DNA from: Henriciella sp.
GTDB lineage: Bacteria; Pseudomonadota; Alphaproteobacteria; Caulobacterales; Hyphomonadaceae
DNA length: 54,019 bases
NCBI GenBank assembly: GCA_002733705.1
Contig: NVWP01000037.1
Location: 1 to 54,019 of the forward strand
Direction of reading: 5' to 3'
How positions within the stretch are numbered: the first letter of the stretch is position 1; every line of letters starts with the position of its first letter. Below, in pieces: positions 52,201 through 54,019 of this stretch. The notes under the pieces were generated by a model. It searched no databases. It had not been told where the DNA came from and saw only the letters and a list, made by a program, of their open reading frames with translations. The translations under genes and the position numbers were made by a program.

Positions 52201-52715
52201 GCTCGTTCCGCACCGCACCGCGCCAGGTTGGTGCGAACAGCATTGGCAGAGACGATGATCTGACCTTGATCGAGCTGATCTGGAAAGAGGGCCAGATCGA
52301 GCAGTGGATTCGGTTCGGCCACCCGGTCAGCGAAGAGCACATCGATCAACTCCGGCGCTGCTTCGGCTTCCCGCCGGGCGCGATCTTCGGGGTTAATCGT
52401 TGGGCGGCCAACGCCTATGGCACGGTCCTCTCGCGCTTCGACATCCTGCGGGCCGCACGGCCCGGAATCCCCATGCAAACGCTGCCCTATCTGCGGACCG
52501 GAGGGACCTTGCTGCTCTCCACCCATGGCTGGCCCAAGGTCGAGCGCGTGTTGCAGGCTGTTGACGCCATCGAGGGGCTTGGCATCGATCCGGCGGATGC
52601 CTCGCCGGACTACTGGCGGCACCTGCACAATCGCTTGGCCTCCGCGCAGCCGGCCCATTTCTATACGCGGATGCAGCACCGAGCCTGGCTCAAGCGGCGG
52701 AGCTTCGGGCCATGA
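52197..52715 (+). CDS. DUF2840 family protein
   Basis: 172 residues. It matches DUF2840, found almost only between repA and traF in alphaproteobacterial conjugative elements: DLTLIELIWKEGQIEQWIRF, FGVNRWAANAYGTVLSRFDI, RAARPGIPMQTLPYLRTGG and HFYTRMQHRAWLKRR. Function unknown; constant linkage suggests a role in conjugation. It overlaps both neighbours by 4 bp (ATGA), so it is translationally coupled. Confidence 0.88.
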   Translation: MSSFRTAPRQVGANSIGRDDDLTLIELIWKEGQIEQWIRFGHPVSEEHIDQLRRCFGFPPGAIFGVNRWAANAYGTVLSRFDILRAARPGIPMQTLPYLRTGGTLLLSTHGWPKVERVLQAVDAIEGLGIDPADASPDYWRHLHNRLASAQPAHFYTRMQHRAWLKRRSFGP

Positions 52716-53302
52716 AAGCGCGGCACATCCTCGTCTGGGCGACAGCTCTGTCGGTCACTCTGACGGTCCTTCCCGGCGTCACGGCGTGGTCGCCCCGACT
52801 GATGTGGAATGCGAGTGCTAGTGTCCCGATCGGGCTTTATCGCCTCGATCCTGTCGATCACTTGGCTATCAGCGATTTGGTGGCCGTTCAGCCGCCACCG
52901 GCACTCTCGGATTTCCTCGAAGCGAGGGAATATCTGCCGCTCGGTGTGCCGTTGCTTAAGGATGTTGTCGCGCTGGAGGGCGCGTTGGTCTGCCGCTCTG
53001 GTGACAGGATCACCGTCGACCACCGCCTTCTAGGTCACGCCCATGCGCAGGACCGTAACGGCCGCGACTTGCCCATCTGGCACGGCTGTCACCGGCTCGG
53101 CGCCGGCGAAGTCTTTCTCATGAACCCGGATGCGCCCGACAGCCTGGACGGGCGGTATTTCGGCCCCTTGCCACGCACCGCGATCACCGCCCGGCTGACG
53201 CCGCTTTGGATCGTTTCCGACGGTGCCATCGCAGGGTCGGCGCATCCGGATCTCACACCGCACAACAACAGAAAGGAGGCACGCCATGCCCCAGATCGGT
53301 GA
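52712..53302 (+). CDS. traF: Conjugal signal peptidase TraF (S26 family)
   Basis: 196 residues. N-terminal membrane segment at about 7-25, then NASASVPIGLYRLD with the catalytic Ser37, and LLKDVVALEGALV with the general base Lys83; FLMNPDAPDSLDGRYFGPLP is a further S26C motif. TraF processes and cyclises conjugative pilin in the periplasm. It overlaps DUF2840 upstream and the DUF736 gene downstream (17 bp), within a conjugation operon. Confidence 0.9.
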   Translation: MKARHILVWATALSVTLTVLPGVTAWSPRLMWNASASVPIGLYRLDPVDHLAISDLVAVQPPPALSDFLEAREYLPLGVPLLKDVVALEGALVCRSGDRITVDHRLLGHAHAQDRNGRDLPIWHGCHRLGAGEVFLMNPDAPDSLDGRYFGPLPRTAITARLTPLWIVSDGAIAGSAHPDLTPHNNRKEARHAPDR

Positions 53303-53621
53303 ATTCACCCGCACGAAATCCGGTTTTGCCGGCTACGTCCGAACGTTGACGCTCGACCTCGAAGTGTCGCTGACCAAGGCCGAGGCGACCGAGGGCGAGA
53401 ACGGCCCGGACTACCGCCTCTTCCATGGCGATGGGGACCTCGCCCGCGAAATTGGGGCCGCCTGGGCGCGCACTGGAGAGAAGGCTGGGAAATATTTCTC
53501 GGTGCTGATCGACGATCCGATGCTGGCGCAACCGATCCGCGCGAACCTTTTCCGCAACGGCGAGAGCTCGGTCTGGTCGCTGCAATGGACCCGTCCGCCG
53601 AAGCGCAACGGGGCGGCGTGA
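53286..53621 (+). CDS. DUF736 family protein
   Basis: 111 residues from the ATG at 53286 (MPQIGEFTRTKSGFAGYVRT), preceded by AAAGGAGG inside traF. It matches DUF736: TLTLDLEVSLTKAE, NGPDYRLFHGDGDLAREIGA, KYFSVLIDDPMLAQPIRANL. The family is specific to alphaproteobacterial plasmids and ICEs and lies in the traF-transglycosylase operon; its function is unknown. Confidence 0.9.
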   Translation: MPQIGEFTRTKSGFAGYVRTLTLDLEVSLTKAEATEGENGPDYRLFHGDGDLAREIGAAWARTGEKAGKYFSVLIDDPMLAQPIRANLFRNGESSVWSLQWTRPPKRNGAA

Positions 53622-53624
53622 GCG

Positions 53625-54019
53625 ATGTCGCCGATCAGCCAAAAGCGCAGCAATCGGAGAACGGTTGAGCGACCCCGCATCGTTCATGTCTTCGCTGCGT
53701 TTCTTCTTTCCGGCCTTGCCGCGACGGGGCCAGTCAGCGGTCAGGCTCTTGCGGAAGCACCGACCGTTCTACGCGATCCGATGCGCGATCCCTATACGGC
53801 CGCCATTGCCGAAGCCTCTGCGCGCTTCGCGATCCCGGAGCACTGGATCCGTGCCGTAATGCAGGTCGAAAGCGCAGGCGATCCGGGCGCCGTCAGCCGG
53901 GCCGGGGCCATGGGGCTGATGCAGGTCATGCCCGGAACATGGGCCGTCTTACGGCAGGACCACGGTCTCGGCGCGGATCTCGCGCCCGATCTCGCCCTCC
54001 GCCTCGGCGGCCAGGGCGT
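53625..54019 (+). CDS. Lytic transglycosylase, conjugation-associated (5' part)
   Basis: Runs off the right edge; 131 codons visible. ATG at 53625, 3 bp after the DUF736 stop. A signal segment at about 18-38 (IVHVFAAFLLSGLAATG) precedes an SLT domain: AIAEASARFAIPEHWIRAVM, then VESAGDPGAVS with catalytic Glu82, and GAMGLMQVMPGTW. It would locally open peptidoglycan for the type IV secretion channel. The last 20 residues (GADLAPDLALRLGG) are unlike the usual DPxDPxxNI continuation, so a shift or divergence near the window edge is possible. Confidence 0.85.
   Translation, partial: MSPISQKRSNRRTVERPRIVHVFAAFLLSGLAATGPVSGQALAEAPTVLRDPMRDPYTAAIAEASARFAIPEHWIRAVMQVESAGDPGAVSRAGAMGLMQVMPGTWAVLRQDHGLGADLAPDLALRLGGQG

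Larger units (their letters stand above)
29584..54019 (+). mobile_element. Integrative and conjugative element inserted in dusA (left part)
   Basis: The left end is the dusA core at about 29584-29610; the right end is beyond the window. Backbone genes typical of alphaproteobacterial ICEs appear in order (prtN-like, DUF932, parB, Toprim, DUF2493, ssb, XRE, DUF2285, DUF6499-DUF2285, HTH_17, repA, DUF2840, traF, DUF736, lytic transglycosylase), nearly all on the plus strand. The relaxase, coupling protein, type IV secretion genes and integrase are not in the window. Three cargo cassettes interrupt the backbone at 31.7-33.3, 38.1-42.0 and 45.4-50.6 kb. Confidence 0.88.

Overview
This window looks like alphaproteobacterial DNA. 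About 29.5 kb of ordinary chromosome is followed by at least 24.4 kb of an integrative and conjugative element (ICE) that runs off the right edge. The evidence is the high-GC coding style, several acyl-CoA/COG3687/TetR gene families common in Sphingomonadales and Hyphomonadales, and ICE backbone genes (DUF2285, DUF2840, DUF736, TraF, RepA, PrtN-like) typical of alphaproteobacterial elements. The genus cannot be fixed from sequence alone; a Hyphomonadaceae- or sphingomonad-like host is an inference.

Chromosome (1-29553). Genes lie in small clusters: the start of a PfaD/nitronate-monooxygenase-like gene, a divergent PEP carboxylase-like protein, a DUF2855 protein, a nitronate monooxygenase, a CoA transferase, a TetR gene overlapping a COG3687 metal-dependent hydrolase, a DUF1254 exported protein, a ROK fructokinase, an acyl-CoA dehydrogenase, a protein-isoaspartate methyltransferase, a second COG3687 hydrolase behind a class III aminotransferase, and a PfkB kinase with a class II aldolase. 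From 16.9 to 29.3 kb there is a probable catabolic cluster: a dimethylformamidase-like amidase, a UMF1-type transporter broken by a frameshift, a TonB receptor, TetR, P450, an enolase-superfamily enzyme, a DUF2817 peptidase-like enzyme, an amidohydrolase and another TetR. Uptake, hydrolysis and oxidation of one organic compound is a reasonable inference; the substrate is unknown.

Junction (29554-29930). The first codons of dusA (tRNA-dihydrouridine synthase A) are intact up to the MMDWSD motif and then run into foreign sequence and a stop. This is the insertion site used by dusA-associated integrases, so it marks attL. Three 9-bp direct repeats at exact 12-bp spacing follow within 50 bp and could be integrase arm sites. 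No integrase is seen at this end.

ICE (about 29.6 kb to the end). The backbone order is prtN-like, DUF932, ParB, DUF7146/Toprim primase-like, DUF2493, small membrane protein, ssb, an XRE regulator (QseC-like), a stand-alone DUF2285 protein (QseM-like), a split DUF6499-DUF2285 activator (FseA-like), HTH_17 protein (possible excision factor), repA, DUF2840, traF signal peptidase, DUF736 and a lytic transglycosylase cut by the window end. The FseA-like gene is out of frame by exactly one base at a UUU-C site, as expected for +1 programmed frameshifting known for FseA of ICEMlSymR7A. Two backbone genes (DUF932 and parB) share a compact structured 5' leader with the same loop and compensatory stem changes.

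Three cargo cassettes sit in three separate backbone gaps. (1) A DUF3825 protein with two cold-shock domains, plus a previously uncalled 56-residue basic protein. (2) A 1,200-residue protein with a Cys-containing N-terminus, an SF1 RecD-like helicase and a C-terminal PD-(D/E)xK nuclease. (3) A complete type III CBASS anti-phage operon: CD-NTase, HORMA (Cap7), TRIP13-like ATPase (Cap6) and a Cap4-like nuclease-SAVED effector, with a divergent WYL repressor (CapW) and a perfect palindromic operator between them. The first two are candidate defence genes with no assigned system; the third is recognisable CBASS.
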